From Flagellimonas oceanensis (GTDB taxonomy: Bacteria; Bacteroidota; Bacteroidia; Flavobacteriales; Flavobacteriaceae), in NCBI RefSeq assembly GCF_003992595.1, contig NZ_RZNA01000031.1:1-64000 (forward strand): 64,000 nucleotides of DNA, written 5' to 3'. Both the position numbers and the translations under genes were made by a program. The notes under the pieces are model-generated. The model saw nothing but the letters and a program-made list of their open reading frames with translations, was not told the DNA's origin and did no database searches. Of this stretch, positions 36,389 to 44,995 are shown piece by piece. Positions within the stretch are counted from its first letter, which is position 1. Each line of letters begins with the position of its first letter.

Positions 36389-37486
36389 TTACTTTTCGTC
36401 TTTTTGTTCGTTTGCTTTTTCCTGAACGTTTTTAAACTCGATATCGTTGTCCACGATTCCTTGAAACGCTTTGATCCAGGCATTCTTAAAAATATTGGTC
36501 ACAGTAGGCCAGATTTTGGTGTTCACATTGGTTAGGTCGCCTTCCAAGGGTACTTTGGTGGCGAGCGTGTTCTCCTTGTGGTTCTTGAGGATAAACTTGA
36601 AAAAGCCTACAAAACCTTCCCAGAGGGTTTCCAAAAAAGCATCTTCCTTGCCAATCAGCTTGGCATCCCTGATAATGGGTTTTATATAGCCCTGCAGGTA
36701 TCCATCGGCGATGGCCATTTCGCTATAGAGGTTGAAAATACCTTGGTCAAAATCAAGGCCTGCATAGTGGTCTGTAAAATCGTTGAGGGCAGTGGCGTTT
36801 GCATTTTCCAAGGTCAGGGCCAAGTCCATGTCGGGAATTTGCTTTACCAAGTCCATCTGGCCTTCTAAATGGAGGCTTCCCCCACCAAAACTCACGGCAT
36901 CGGCGGAGAGGTTGCTGGGCAGTCGGGCTTCTTGCCGTACCACATTGCGCAGGTTGGTAGCGTAGAGCTCCAAACTGTCCAAATGCAGGTCAATGTTGGG
37001 GTCGGCCGTTAATTGCACAAAGGCGACCTTGCCCCCGTGTATTTCCAGTTGGTTGATATCGATGGGCACCAAATCGGTAAGTGCCTTGCTCCAATCCTCA
37101 GCATCGGCTTCTTCGGGTGTTTCCTTTTGTTGGTCCTCGAATACATAGATGAGTTCAGGTCGTGTCATGTTGATTTCGCTCACTACTTTCCCTTTAAAAA
37201 GGGAACTCCACTCCACGGAAATATGGGTCCGCTCAAAATGAAGAAACGGAATCTGTGAACCTGCATTGACCTTGTTCAAATACAATTCATCGATAATGTA
37301 GGCTCCGGTGAGCAAAGAAAGGTCAATGTCCTCCACATGGCCGTAGTGGCCTGGAATATCCACCAATACCTTGTTCACATAGTTTTTTACGATATAGGGC
37401 AGGGCAATCCGTAGTCCTATCAACAACAAGAGTATGATCAGGGGTACGAGGTATCGCTTACGTTTGTATATTTTCTTCTTTGTCAT
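36389..37486 (-). CDS. AsmA/DUF748-like envelope protein (second of pair)
   Basis: A 365-residue protein with a basic N-terminus (MTKKKIYKRKRYL), one signal-anchor helix (VPLIILLLLIGLRIALPYIV), and a periplasmic beta-rich domain of the DUF748/AsmA type. Supporting segments are DIDLSLLTGAYIIDELYLNK, HFERTHISVEWSSLFKGKVV and LHLEGQMDLVKQIPDMDLAL. AsmA-like proteins are thought to bridge inner and outer membranes and carry lipids. It lies three bases after the larger related gene in the same operon, so the two likely act together. The specific substrate is unknown. Confidence 0.8.
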   Translation of the reverse strand: MTKKKIYKRKRYLVPLIILLLLIGLRIALPYIVKNYVNKVLVDIPGHYGHVEDIDLSLLTGAYIIDELYLNKVNAGSQIPFLHFERTHISVEWSSLFKGKVVSEINMTRPELIYVFEDQQKETPEEADAEDWSKALTDLVPIDINQLEIHGGKVAFVQLTADPNIDLHLDSLELYATNLRNVVRQEARLPSNLSADAVSFGGGSLHLEGQMDLVKQIPDMDLALTLENANATALNDFTDHYAGLDFDQGIFNLYSEMAIADGYLQGYIKPIIRDAKLIGKEDAFLETLWEGFVGFFKFILKNHKENTLATKVPLEGDLTNVNTKIWPTVTNIFKNAWIKAFQGIVDNDIEFKNVQEKANEQKDEK

Positions 37487-37489
37487 GGA

Positions 37490-39028
37490 TCAGTCCCGTT
37501 TTTTACCACCTCCCGTCATGGTGTCGACCAAACCTTCTTTCAAGTTGACCCATAAATAGTTGAAAAAGGATTTGTCCTGGTTTCGACCCACTTTGAAGTC
37601 GCCGTGCCGGAAGCCGTCCTCATCTGTTTTCTCCCCGTTTTTGGTAAACAGGTTCACTACGGCCGTTAGGATTTTATTGACGCCCAAACCGTCTTTTTTG
37701 AGCACGGTAAATTCAAAGTCGTCGTATTTCATTTTTATATCGCCCTGCGATTCCAGCTCGTTCCCGTTGATGGTAAAATACATTTGCTGCATGGTGCCCT
37801 CGACCTCGGCATTGAGGTTGGTCTTTAAAAACGGGTTGATGCTTTCGGACTGGAAATTGGACAGTGAGCCTTTTGCCAAAAAGGTGTTGGCCTTGTTTTG
37901 GGGGTCAAAGCTCCAATCCAGGGTAAAGGGTCCATTGTCCATCAATTTAGCATTGATTTCCGCCGATACTTCGCCCTTACCTTTGGTATGCAGGTTGTTG
38001 ATGCTGGCCTCGATATCTGAAAAAGTGAGGTTTTCGGGGTCCACATCGGCTTCCAAGCGTTCCCGATAGGTAATGAGTCCCTCCGAAATCTGAATGGAGT
38101 CTACCTGAAGGTCCATATCCAGCTCACGAAGTGCCTGATTGTAGAGCTTTTTGTGCGTGGTGTCGTCGGGCAATAGTTTGTCGCGGTACACATGGAAAAT
38201 AGGTGTCCGTAATTCGAGTTCGCCCAAGTGGAAATAGGGTAGTTCGTTCCCAAAACCAAAATCCCAGTTGTTCAGTATGATGTGGTCAATGGTAAGGTCG
38301 TAATGGTCGTGCTCCACGGCCAATCTTCGGGAAAGTTCCGCTTTACTGTATTTGGTGCGCAGCACAAATTGTTGGAACTCGCCCGTATCAGGATTCAATT
38401 GCAGGCGCTCAAACTCGATGAACTCCAAAGGACTCATGTTGTAATGGCCTTTGTCGGTATTGAGTTCATATTCATCGTAGGTAAAAGGAATGCTTTCTTG
38501 AGCCGTCTCTTTATCAAATTTGATATTGGATAGGGTAAAATCGATGCCCTCTATTGTGGCTGTACTGTCGGATGTGGTGTTCAGCATAATGAAACGTCCG
38601 TCTTGGATGCTGAAGTTTTTGACGATATATGTGTTGGACGGAGATTTTTTTTCCTTTTTGGAAGTAGTGTCTTTTTCGGTTTGATGATAGATGACCTCTG
38701 GCGCTTCAAGTAGAAGCTCATTGATGGTAATATCCCCATTTTGAAGCAGGGGAATGTAGTTGAGACCGGAAACGGTCACGGATTTTGCCTCAAAATCGAT
38801 GTTTTCCTCCGAATTATTGGCACTGACATCGCTAAGGCTGATTTTCCCCATAAGCACATTCGTACTTACATTACCATAGGTAAGGTTAAGTGAAGCGGGT
38901 ACTTTCTCTTGAAGAGCTGTCTCCACTTTGTTGGTAAATATGATTTGGGCCACAACAGCAATCAAAATCAGCGCAAGGATGATTCCGACCGTGATTTTAA
39001 TGTAGCGTGAAGCGTTTTGTTGTGGCAT
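37490..39028 (-). CDS. AsmA/DUF748-like envelope protein (first of pair)
   Basis: A 512-residue protein anchored by an N-terminal helix (ITVGIILALILIAVVAQIIF). The periplasmic part shows the AsmA/DUF748 pattern: LNLTYGNVSTNVLMGKISL near the start, KNFSIQDGRFIMLNTTS in the middle, and FTLDWSFDPQNKANTFLAKG followed by EGTMQQMYFTINGNELESQG late. The C-terminus has FFNYLWVNLKEGLVDTMTGG, a membrane-proximal ending typical of the group. It precedes the second AsmA-like gene by three bases. Inference: lipid or envelope transport between membranes. Confidence 0.82.
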   Translation of the reverse strand: MPQQNASRYIKITVGIILALILIAVVAQIIFTNKVETALQEKVPASLNLTYGNVSTNVLMGKISLSDVSANNSEENIDFEAKSVTVSGLNYIPLLQNGDITINELLLEAPEVIYHQTEKDTTSKKEKKSPSNTYIVKNFSIQDGRFIMLNTTSDSTATIEGIDFTLSNIKFDKETAQESIPFTYDEYELNTDKGHYNMSPLEFIEFERLQLNPDTGEFQQFVLRTKYSKAELSRRLAVEHDHYDLTIDHIILNNWDFGFGNELPYFHLGELELRTPIFHVYRDKLLPDDTTHKKLYNQALRELDMDLQVDSIQISEGLITYRERLEADVDPENLTFSDIEASINNLHTKGKGEVSAEINAKLMDNGPFTLDWSFDPQNKANTFLAKGSLSNFQSESINPFLKTNLNAEVEGTMQQMYFTINGNELESQGDIKMKYDDFEFTVLKKDGLGVNKILTAVVNLFTKNGEKTDEDGFRHGDFKVGRNQDKSFFNYLWVNLKEGLVDTMTGGGKKRD

Positions 39029-39070
39029 AAGGGTGTTAATGGTGTGTTTAGTGCGTATGGGAGTAGTGGA

Positions 39071-39457
39071 TTAGTCTTCGTCTTCCAAAAAGACCATGAC
39101 CTCCGAAGGGGTATCAATTTGAACGGCTTTATCTCCATTGATCAGGATGGGCTGGGTAACTACCTTGGGGTTGTTTTCCAATACTTTGAGCCAATCGTTA
39201 TCGCTATGCAACTCTGGATTTTTACCATATTGATTAATGAATTCCGGGTGCTCGGTATTTATGAGTTCCTTAATGGGTTTGCCCAATAGCTTGGCCAATT
39301 CTGCCCATTGGGTTGCGGTTACCTTAACCTCGTCCAAGTTTACGTCCAATACCTTTTTATTGGAGGATTTGAGGTAGGCCAAGGTTTGCATGCCTTTATT
39401 GGTTTCTGCGTTGTAGAAAAGTTTGATTTCGCGTTTGTTTGTTGCTATTACTCCCAT
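39071..39457 (-). CDS. ArsC/Spx-fold protein lacking the catalytic cysteine
   Basis: A 128-residue thioredoxin-fold protein of the ArsC/Spx superfamily. I start it at 39457 (MGVIATNKREIKLFYNAETN); upstream ATGs at 39469 and 39487 give unlikely leaders. In active ArsC or Spx proteins the loop after the first strand holds a cysteine (NPxCSKS type); here it reads NAETNKG. The whole protein has no cysteine. The family cis-proline region remains as VVTQPILING. It therefore probably binds a partner rather than reducing arsenate. It lies upstream of the AsmA-like pair on the same strand. Confidence 0.8.
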   Translation of the reverse strand: MGVIATNKREIKLFYNAETNKGMQTLAYLKSSNKKVLDVNLDEVKVTATQWAELAKLLGKPIKELINTEHPEFINQYGKNPELHSDNDWLKVLENNPKVVTQPILINGDKAVQIDTPSEVMVFLEDED

Positions 39458-39555
39458 GTCGTCCTTCATTAAAAAATCTTTTACCATAAAATAACGTATT
39501 TATGATAGTTTGGCTTGACGCAATCCATTTTTTTAGTGTCGTGAACGGGAATCAT

Positions 39556-39582
39556 TAAAAAAGCGGGACCAATGGCCCCGCT
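39556..39582 (-). terminator. terminator of the hmuR-hmuY-like operon
   Basis: The minus strand reads AGCGGGGCC-ATT-GGTCCCGCT followed by TTTTTT. It is a nine-pair stem about 95 bases past the HmuY-like stop. Confidence 0.8.
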
Positions 39583-39676
39583 CCTCACACAAACTAACTC
39601 AAACCGAACCACTCAGGTTGATGGGATAACAAAAGGCATGGTGGGTCGAGTATTGAGCATCTGAATAAATGAATCG

Positions 39677-41185
39677 TTATAAGCGTTCGTAGGTAAACTG
39701 ATAGTGTCCTCTTTCACCTTCGGTGCTGGTAAAATCCGTAAAATCGAATTTGTAGTAGTTGCCATCTACATCTTTTAGCACGTAGTACACATCTTCGTTG
39801 ACCACACCGCCAAAGGCATCTCTCCAGCCACTGCCTACAACAGCTCTGTTGTCGAACACAAATGCGGATTCGTCCACATCGGACATGGTAAAGTTGGCAT
39901 AGGTAGGAACATCACCTTCTATGGTTACTTGGTAAAGCCCCGTTCCGCCCAAGGTGTTGTGCAATACGTAATCGGAATAGGTAAGACCTGCAACCAAGCC
40001 GCCCGAGTCTCCATAATAAGAGAACACGCCGCTCAAGTTGATATCCCACTGCTCTTTGGTTGGTTCTACGCTTACGGTTTCGCCATTGGTCATACTAAAA
40101 GCGGTAAGGTTATAAGCGGCATCCTTGGCAACAGTCACTTCATTGTACGAGTCGGTTTCGGCCAAATCCGCATATTGAACAGTGTAGCTGTTTCCATCGC
40201 TCAATACTCTGACTTTAAAAAAGCCTCTTTGGTCGCCTGTGGTTGCGATGCTACCTACTTCCGCTGGTTCTGTTGGGATTTCGTATCCCAGACTAACAAT
40301 GTACACGTAATTTTCCTCTGCAGTGGTGGGTACTTCAGAAAAAGCAGTTCCTTCCAAAGTACCTTCGGCATTGTCGGTAAAGGAGATGCCTTCTTCCAAA
40401 TTTCCGTACTGATAATAGCCTACGGGCAAGCCTTCCAAAAGTTCGGATACAGTGCTCACATTTACGGCTTCGGGCTGGAACATGGCATTCAAGCCGGTCA
40501 ATTCCATGGGTTCTGGAAGGTCGCTGCTCTCGGTAATACTGAGCAAGTCGGTTACTCCGGTAATCTCAACTGCCGATACCGATAGGGCAGGGTTCAGGAA
40601 CACACGGTTTTCTGTTCCATTATAGAATGCAATTTCCCAAGTGTCCCGTTGCACAGCAGTCTGGGTTGCAGAGCTGAAATCAAAATACACTTGATTAGGG
40701 ATATTAGACCCCCCATTTTCGGTATCGATTACACCATTGGTTGCGGCAATAGGGGTAAAGCTTACTAAAGTGGATGCTGTGGCCCCTTGTGACCAGTCCG
40801 TATTATCCAACCCATCAATGGAAAAACTCACGGATTTAGTGGAGCCTTCGATGGCATTGGTCAATTTGTTAAAGGTAAACGAGGCACTTTGGTCTCCTTC
40901 GGCTATGTTAACGGCTATGGTTCCCGATGCTCCATCGGGTGTTGTGGTAAAATCCGTTCCATATTCGGCATTGGTCCCTGTATAAGCTATCGAAATGGTT
41001 CCCGCTTCCGATGCAGGTCTTGAAAAGTTCAGCTGTACTTCTACGGCACTGTCTTCCTCGTTCGTGCTTACGGTCTCACTATTGAAGTTTACCGTGAAGT
41101 CTATCAGGTCTTGGCCTTCATCGTCGCTACAGGAGCTAATGATGAGCAAGAGTACGATTGCTTTTAAAATGATTGTTTTTCTCAT
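39677..41185 (-). CDS. HmuY-family heme-binding lipoprotein with Calx-beta domain
   Basis: A 502-residue surface lipoprotein. I start it at 41185 (MRKTIILKAIVLLLIISSC, lipidation cysteine 19); a longer frame has no signal. Residues about 25-150 are a Calx-beta-like domain (FSRPASEAGTISIAYTGTNA, ATSTLVSFTPI). Two HmuY-like modules appear to follow: PNQVYFDFSSATQTAVQRDT with WEIAFYNG, and KEQWDINLSGVFSYYGDSGG. The ending YYVLKDVDGNYYKFDFTDF is typical of HmuY. HmuY binds heme outside the cell and hands it to a TonB receptor. It lies five bases after the receptor gene, in the same operon. Confidence 0.88.
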   Translation of the reverse strand: MRKTIILKAIVLLLIISSCSDDEGQDLIDFTVNFNSETVSTNEEDSAVEVQLNFSRPASEAGTISIAYTGTNAEYGTDFTTTPDGASGTIAVNIAEGDQSASFTFNKLTNAIEGSTKSVSFSIDGLDNTDWSQGATASTLVSFTPIAATNGVIDTENGGSNIPNQVYFDFSSATQTAVQRDTWEIAFYNGTENRVFLNPALSVSAVEITGVTDLLSITESSDLPEPMELTGLNAMFQPEAVNVSTVSELLEGLPVGYYQYGNLEEGISFTDNAEGTLEGTAFSEVPTTAEENYVYIVSLGYEIPTEPAEVGSIATTGDQRGFFKVRVLSDGNSYTVQYADLAETDSYNEVTVAKDAAYNLTAFSMTNGETVSVEPTKEQWDINLSGVFSYYGDSGGLVAGLTYSDYVLHNTLGGTGLYQVTIEGDVPTYANFTMSDVDESAFVFDNRAVVGSGWRDAFGGVVNEDVYYVLKDVDGNYYKFDFTDFTSTEGERGHYQFTYERL

Positions 41186-41190
41186 TGGTT

Positions 41191-43356
41191 TTAATTGAAA
41201 TTTAGATTGTACAATAGTTTTAGGTAATACGATCTTCCATTGCCGAACAAACGGCTCGGTGAGCTGCCACTTCCATGGGCTCCCGTAGGAGTAGTCGAGG
41301 CATTTACCCGTACAATGTCGAAGATGTTTCGTGCGCCTAGCGTAAGGCTTAAATCTTTGGTAATATGGGTCCGTGCCGAGGCATCCATCCAAGTAAAATC
41401 ATCGGTCTGGCCTACTACGGCGCCATCTGTTCCGCTCTGCACAATCTGGGTTCTTCCCGTGTATTTGAGTTGGGCCGATAGGGTGGTGTTGATGGAAGGG
41501 AACGTATAGCTCAAGGCTGATTGTAGATTGAAACTCCATAGATAATCACTGTTGTCATCCACAGATTCATCCACCGTGGTGGAAGAACCCAAATAGGTCA
41601 TCCCCAAGGAAGCCTGCCAGCGGTTCATGATGAGCGAGTTCTCTAAAGAGAAACCAAGGATTCTGGAGCGGTCTACATTATCAAAAGTGAACAGGTTACG
41701 GTCTTGCTCGTCGACATCGATTACGGAAGCTATTTTTCCATCAATATCGAAATAGTAGGATTTGAGGGCGGTTTTGAGCATACTTGCGTCGGACAGCCTG
41801 AATTTTTCTTCCACATTCAAGAAAAGTGAGATGCCATCTTCGGGCTCTAGGTTGGGATTCCCCTGAACATTATGGTTCGAGTCCACAAAGTAGAAGAACA
41901 ATTCCTCAAAATTGGGCGCCCTAAAGGCTGAACCGAACACACCTTTGATTTTAAAGGTATTGCTGATGTCGTAGGTAGAGGAGAGGGACCAAATCAACTT
42001 GTTTCCGAATTGGGAGTTGTTGGTAAATCGCGCTCCTGGAAAAATGGAGAACCTATCGGTAAGGTTGAAGTCAGCCACCCCGAAGAAATCGTAGTTTTCC
42101 AAAGTGTTTTCCACGACATCGCTGGAATATTCGCCTGTGGCAATGGCATCAAAACCTGTTTGATGGTTGAACTCGTACCCCAACTGAAGGTTGAAGAAGT
42201 TCGAAGTTGGAACCATATTGCTCACAAAGCCTTTGGAATACCAAATTTCACTGGATTGACTTAAATCGTCAGAGACCACGGATTCAATTCCCTGTTGGAG
42301 AATATTGTAGACATACTGTTTATAATAGCGCTTCTGGGTTTGATGGGACAGGGACAAGTTGTACACCGTAGACCCTTTGATGGGACCTGTAATGTTAAGG
42401 TTGTTCATAAGGCGCTCCGTGTCAAAATTCTCGTCCAAGGCTGTTGGGTTGACCATGCCCGTATTACTGTCCAGCCTACCGTTCACATAATGATTGTACA
42501 CCGGTACGGATTCATCGTAATATTGGATTTTGTAAAAGATGTTGTGTTTGCCCAGCGACGTATTCAGGTTTCCATAAGCGGTCAACTGCTCCTTCGGATT
42601 CCATTCCATGCCCCTAAGACTGTCGTTTACCACGGCATTATCCTGAATGTTCACATAGTTTTTTCCACGGTAGCCATAAAAAAAACCAGCATTGTCGTTT
42701 CGGGAACCCCCGATGGCAATACTGGTCTTATCACTCAATTGATGGCTGATTTTTGCATTTTGGATGTGTCGGCCTTCATCAAAAAGGGCATATTCGCTGC
42801 CTATAGTTTCTTCTTGTACGGATAACTGCAGTTGCCATTTGTGGTTGTTGTCCAATCCGCGCTTGGTCACAATATTAATGACGCCGGCCACGGCATTGTC
42901 TCCATACAGCACGCCCATGGAACCTTCCACGATTTCAATCCGTTCCACATCCTCCAAATTTATTTGGGTAATGTCAATGTTGTTGCCCATCCCGTTGTCG
43001 CTGGCCATGGGTATGCCGTCGATAAGCACTTTTACGTACTGTCCGTCCAATCCGAACATACTAATGGTAGAACGACCTGTGGATGGGTCCGGGGTAACGG
43101 TTATGTTTAGGTTGTAGTTGAGAATGTCGGCCAAATTGTTCCCTGCTACCTTGGCTATGTCCTTTTGGTCCAACACGCCGACGGCGAACAATTTTTTGCT
43201 GAGGGACATCACTTTGCTCTCGCCGGTCAGTACCACTTCGTCCAATTGTTGCATGGACAATGAGTCTTTTTCAGTGGTTTTTGATTCTTGGGCAAATCCA
43301 CATAAGGATAAAATTAAGGTTAAATATAGGAGGTTGGTATTTTTATTTAGACTCAT
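41191..43356 (-). CDS. TonB-dependent heme receptor (HmuR-like)
   Basis: A 721-residue TonB-dependent receptor. The start at 43356 (MSLNKNTNLLYLTLILSLCG) is favoured because the -7 box at 43375-43382 puts the transcription start downstream of the earlier ATG. The plug domain has VVLTGESKVMSLSKKLFAVG, DILNYNLNITVTPDPSTGRS, VLIDGIPMASDNGMGNN and VERIEIVEGSMGVLYGDNAV. The barrel ends with LYNLNFN, a terminal aromatic-rich strand. The downstream HmuY-like gene identifies heme as the likely substrate. Candidate iron boxes overlap its start and the divergent promoter region. Confidence 0.9.
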   Translation of the reverse strand: MSLNKNTNLLYLTLILSLCGFAQESKTTEKDSLSMQQLDEVVLTGESKVMSLSKKLFAVGVLDQKDIAKVAGNNLADILNYNLNITVTPDPSTGRSTISMFGLDGQYVKVLIDGIPMASDNGMGNNIDITQINLEDVERIEIVEGSMGVLYGDNAVAGVINIVTKRGLDNNHKWQLQLSVQEETIGSEYALFDEGRHIQNAKISHQLSDKTSIAIGGSRNDNAGFFYGYRGKNYVNIQDNAVVNDSLRGMEWNPKEQLTAYGNLNTSLGKHNIFYKIQYYDESVPVYNHYVNGRLDSNTGMVNPTALDENFDTERLMNNLNITGPIKGSTVYNLSLSHQTQKRYYKQYVYNILQQGIESVVSDDLSQSSEIWYSKGFVSNMVPTSNFFNLQLGYEFNHQTGFDAIATGEYSSDVVENTLENYDFFGVADFNLTDRFSIFPGARFTNNSQFGNKLIWSLSSTYDISNTFKIKGVFGSAFRAPNFEELFFYFVDSNHNVQGNPNLEPEDGISLFLNVEEKFRLSDASMLKTALKSYYFDIDGKIASVIDVDEQDRNLFTFDNVDRSRILGFSLENSLIMNRWQASLGMTYLGSSTTVDESVDDNSDYLWSFNLQSALSYTFPSINTTLSAQLKYTGRTQIVQSGTDGAVVGQTDDFTWMDASARTHITKDLSLTLGARNIFDIVRVNASTTPTGAHGSGSSPSRLFGNGRSYYLKLLYNLNFN

Positions 43357-43363
43357 TCTACTT
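43345..43363. promoter_or_regulatory. candidate iron (Fur) box over the receptor start
   Basis: ATTTAGACTCATTCTACTT resembles a palindromic Fur-type box with core TTAGAnTnATTCTA, matching at most positions. It covers the transcription start and the ATG of the receptor gene, where a repressor would block expression. A second, weaker candidate TTATTCAATCTAAATAA lies at 43393-43409 between the two divergent promoters. No binding data. Confidence 0.35.
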
Positions 43364-43374
43364 AAATTTGGTGA

Positions 43375-43382
43375 CAAATATA
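43375..43382 (-). promoter_or_regulatory. -7 box of the heme receptor operon
   Basis: The minus strand reads TATATTTG, an exact consensus, 18 bases before the chosen ATG at 43356. It decides the start site. Confidence 0.6.
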
Positions 43383-43415
43383 TATTTTATTTTTATTCAA
43401 TCTAAATAAGTTTAG

Positions 43416-43423
43416 TATTTTTG
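43416..43423 (+). promoter_or_regulatory. -7 box of the DUF6607-FMN operon
   Basis: TATTTTTG matches TAnnTTTG exactly, 38 bases before the DUF6607 ATG. The weaker candidate iron box at 43393-43409 sits where the -33 element would be. Confidence 0.5.
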
Positions 43424-43461
43424 ACCAGGACTTTTTTTAAAACAATCTAACAGAAACCGAT

Positions 43462-44385
43462 ATGAAGAAATCTATTTTACCCTTACTGTTTGTGGCTTTG
43501 GCAACTACTGGTGCAACATCACAAGAAAAAAAAGAATTGGACCGCGAGGCTATTTTGGACATGTGCGGATGCTACGAAGTCAGTTTTGAATACACGGAGA
43601 CATTTGCTCCAGAGATTGATTACGAGAAACATTTGGACTATACATCAAAGGCATTGGAACTTGCATTGCCTATTGAAGACAAGGACAATAAAATTTCGTT
43701 GCAGCACTTGTTGGTACTTAACGATACCATGGTCATCAAACACTGGAGACAGGATTGGTTGTATGAAAACCAGAAGATATTCCATTACGACAAGGACAAT
43801 AATTGGGTGTTTACCGAGCTTCCTGCAGACGAGGTTAAGGGACAATGGACACAAAAAGTGTATCAGGTGGACGACAGCCCACGATATGCCGGTTCTTCTA
43901 CTTGGGTGCATTATGATGGAAAGCATTACTGGGAAAATCAAAGTGATTCCCCTCTACCGCGAAGAGAGTATTCCAAAAGGAGCGATTACAATGTGATGAG
44001 CCGTGGAAATAGACAAGAAATTACATCCACGGGTTGGGTGCATGAGCAGGACAATGATAAAATCATTCGTAAAGATGGCCAGGAAGATGTTTTGTTGGCC
44101 CAAGAGAAAGGGTACAATACCTATGTTAAGGTTGCCGATGAACGCTGCAAAGCTGCCAAGGATTGGTGGAAGAAGAACAAAGACTTTTGGGCAACGGCTA
44201 GGGATGCCTGGGATGAGGTCTATGACCGCGAAGGGGATTTGACGCTTGCCAAGCAGGTCGATGGCCAACCCTTATTCTTGCATTTTTATGGGTTGGAGAA
44301 GAAAGACGCCAACAAGGCAGATATTTTGGAGACCATCAACAAATTTGTAACTGACAAAACCACATCACATGTTGAAGGGCAGTAA
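43462..44385 (+). CDS. DUF6607 secreted protein, divergent to the heme receptor
   Basis: A 307-residue protein with a signal peptide (LLFVALATTGATSQEK). The mature protein has an early MCGCYEVSFEYTETFAPE, several tryptophan-rich strands (IKHWRQDWLYENQKIFHYD, STWVHYDGKHYWENQSD) and a long helical charged C-terminus ending in a run of KDAN and TINKF-like segments. I match it to the DUF6607 family, which has no known function. Position next to a heme receptor suggests a periplasmic role in handling heme or iron. It overlaps the FMN-binding gene by 17 bases, so the two are coupled. Confidence 0.8.
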   Translation: MKKSILPLLFVALATTGATSQEKKELDREAILDMCGCYEVSFEYTETFAPEIDYEKHLDYTSKALELALPIEDKDNKISLQHLLVLNDTMVIKHWRQDWLYENQKIFHYDKDNNWVFTELPADEVKGQWTQKVYQVDDSPRYAGSSTWVHYDGKHYWENQSDSPLPRREYSKRSDYNVMSRGNRQEITSTGWVHEQDNDKIIRKDGQEDVLLAQEKGYNTYVKVADERCKAAKDWWKKNKDFWATARDAWDEVYDREGDLTLAKQVDGQPLFLHFYGLEKKDANKADILETINKFVTDKTTSHVEGQ

Positions 44386-44923
44386 GCTTCAATTTTTTAG
44401 TTGGGCCGTGATGGTTTCTACCTTGTTGCTGTTTGGATTCAAGGTTGACAAGATATCGGATAGGCTTCAGGAAAAAATCAATAGTGCTATTCAGGGGACG
44501 TATGAGGTAGAGGAGTTCTCCATGGACTTGCTAGCGGTATCCTCTGATTTGAACGGACAAACACCTTCGGAATTGGGAGGGGAAAACCTGTTCGAGATTA
44601 CTGCTGAGGGGGAAAGATTGGGCTATGTTTATGTGGGCGTTGCCCCTAGTTTAAAGAAAACCTTTGATTATGTGGTTTTGCTCAATCCAGACCTGAGCGT
44701 GAAAAAATCCAAGATATTGATTTATCGTGAAGACCATGGGCGCCAAGTGGGAAGCCAGCGCTGGTTGAAACAATTTATCGGAAGGAAATCTGGAGAGAAG
44801 TTGGTTTACGGTGTAGATATCGACGGGATATCCGGGGCTACGGTTTCTGCAAAATCCATGACCCTTGCGGTAAGCAACGTTTTGGAAAGTATTCAAGTTT
44901 TAAAAGATGCCAATCTATTTTAA
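44369..44923 (+). CDS. FMN-binding domain protein with flavinylation motif
   Basis: A 184-residue membrane-anchored protein: one N-terminal helix (FFSWAVMVSTLLLFGF) and an extracytoplasmic FMN_bind domain (about 65-180). The motif DGISGAT at residues 152-158 fits the Dxx[ST]GA[TS] signature to which ApbE covalently attaches FMN, making Thr158 the likely flavin site. Such proteins carry electrons across the periplasm. Its start lies inside the end of the DUF6607 gene (17-base overlap). With the divergent heme receptor and HmuY it suggests a link between electron transfer and heme or iron acquisition; this is inference. Confidence 0.85.
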   Translation: MLKGSKLQFFSWAVMVSTLLLFGFKVDKISDRLQEKINSAIQGTYEVEEFSMDLLAVSSDLNGQTPSELGGENLFEITAEGERLGYVYVGVAPSLKKTFDYVVLLNPDLSVKKSKILIYREDHGRQVGSQRWLKQFIGRKSGEKLVYGVDIDGISGATVSAKSMTLAVSNVLESIQVLKDANLF

Positions 44924-44952
44924 CTAAGTGTTTTCGATTCATTAGTCAGAAA

Positions 44953-44980
44953 GGGCCATTCTTTACAGGATGGCTTTTTC
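44953..44980 (+). terminator. probable terminator after the FMN-binding gene
   Basis: GCCAT and ATGGC arms (44955-44959, 44970-44974) around a ten-base loop are followed by TTTTTCGTTTT. It is a short stem, so only moderate support. Confidence 0.5.
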
Positions 44981-44995
44981 GTTTTCTGGTAGTGG

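Noticed and set aside
43490..43996. 168-codon open frame within the DUF6607 gene
   Set aside because: It is a shadow in another frame: cysteine/tryptophan/histidine-rich, no signal, while the main frame has a signal peptide and a family match.
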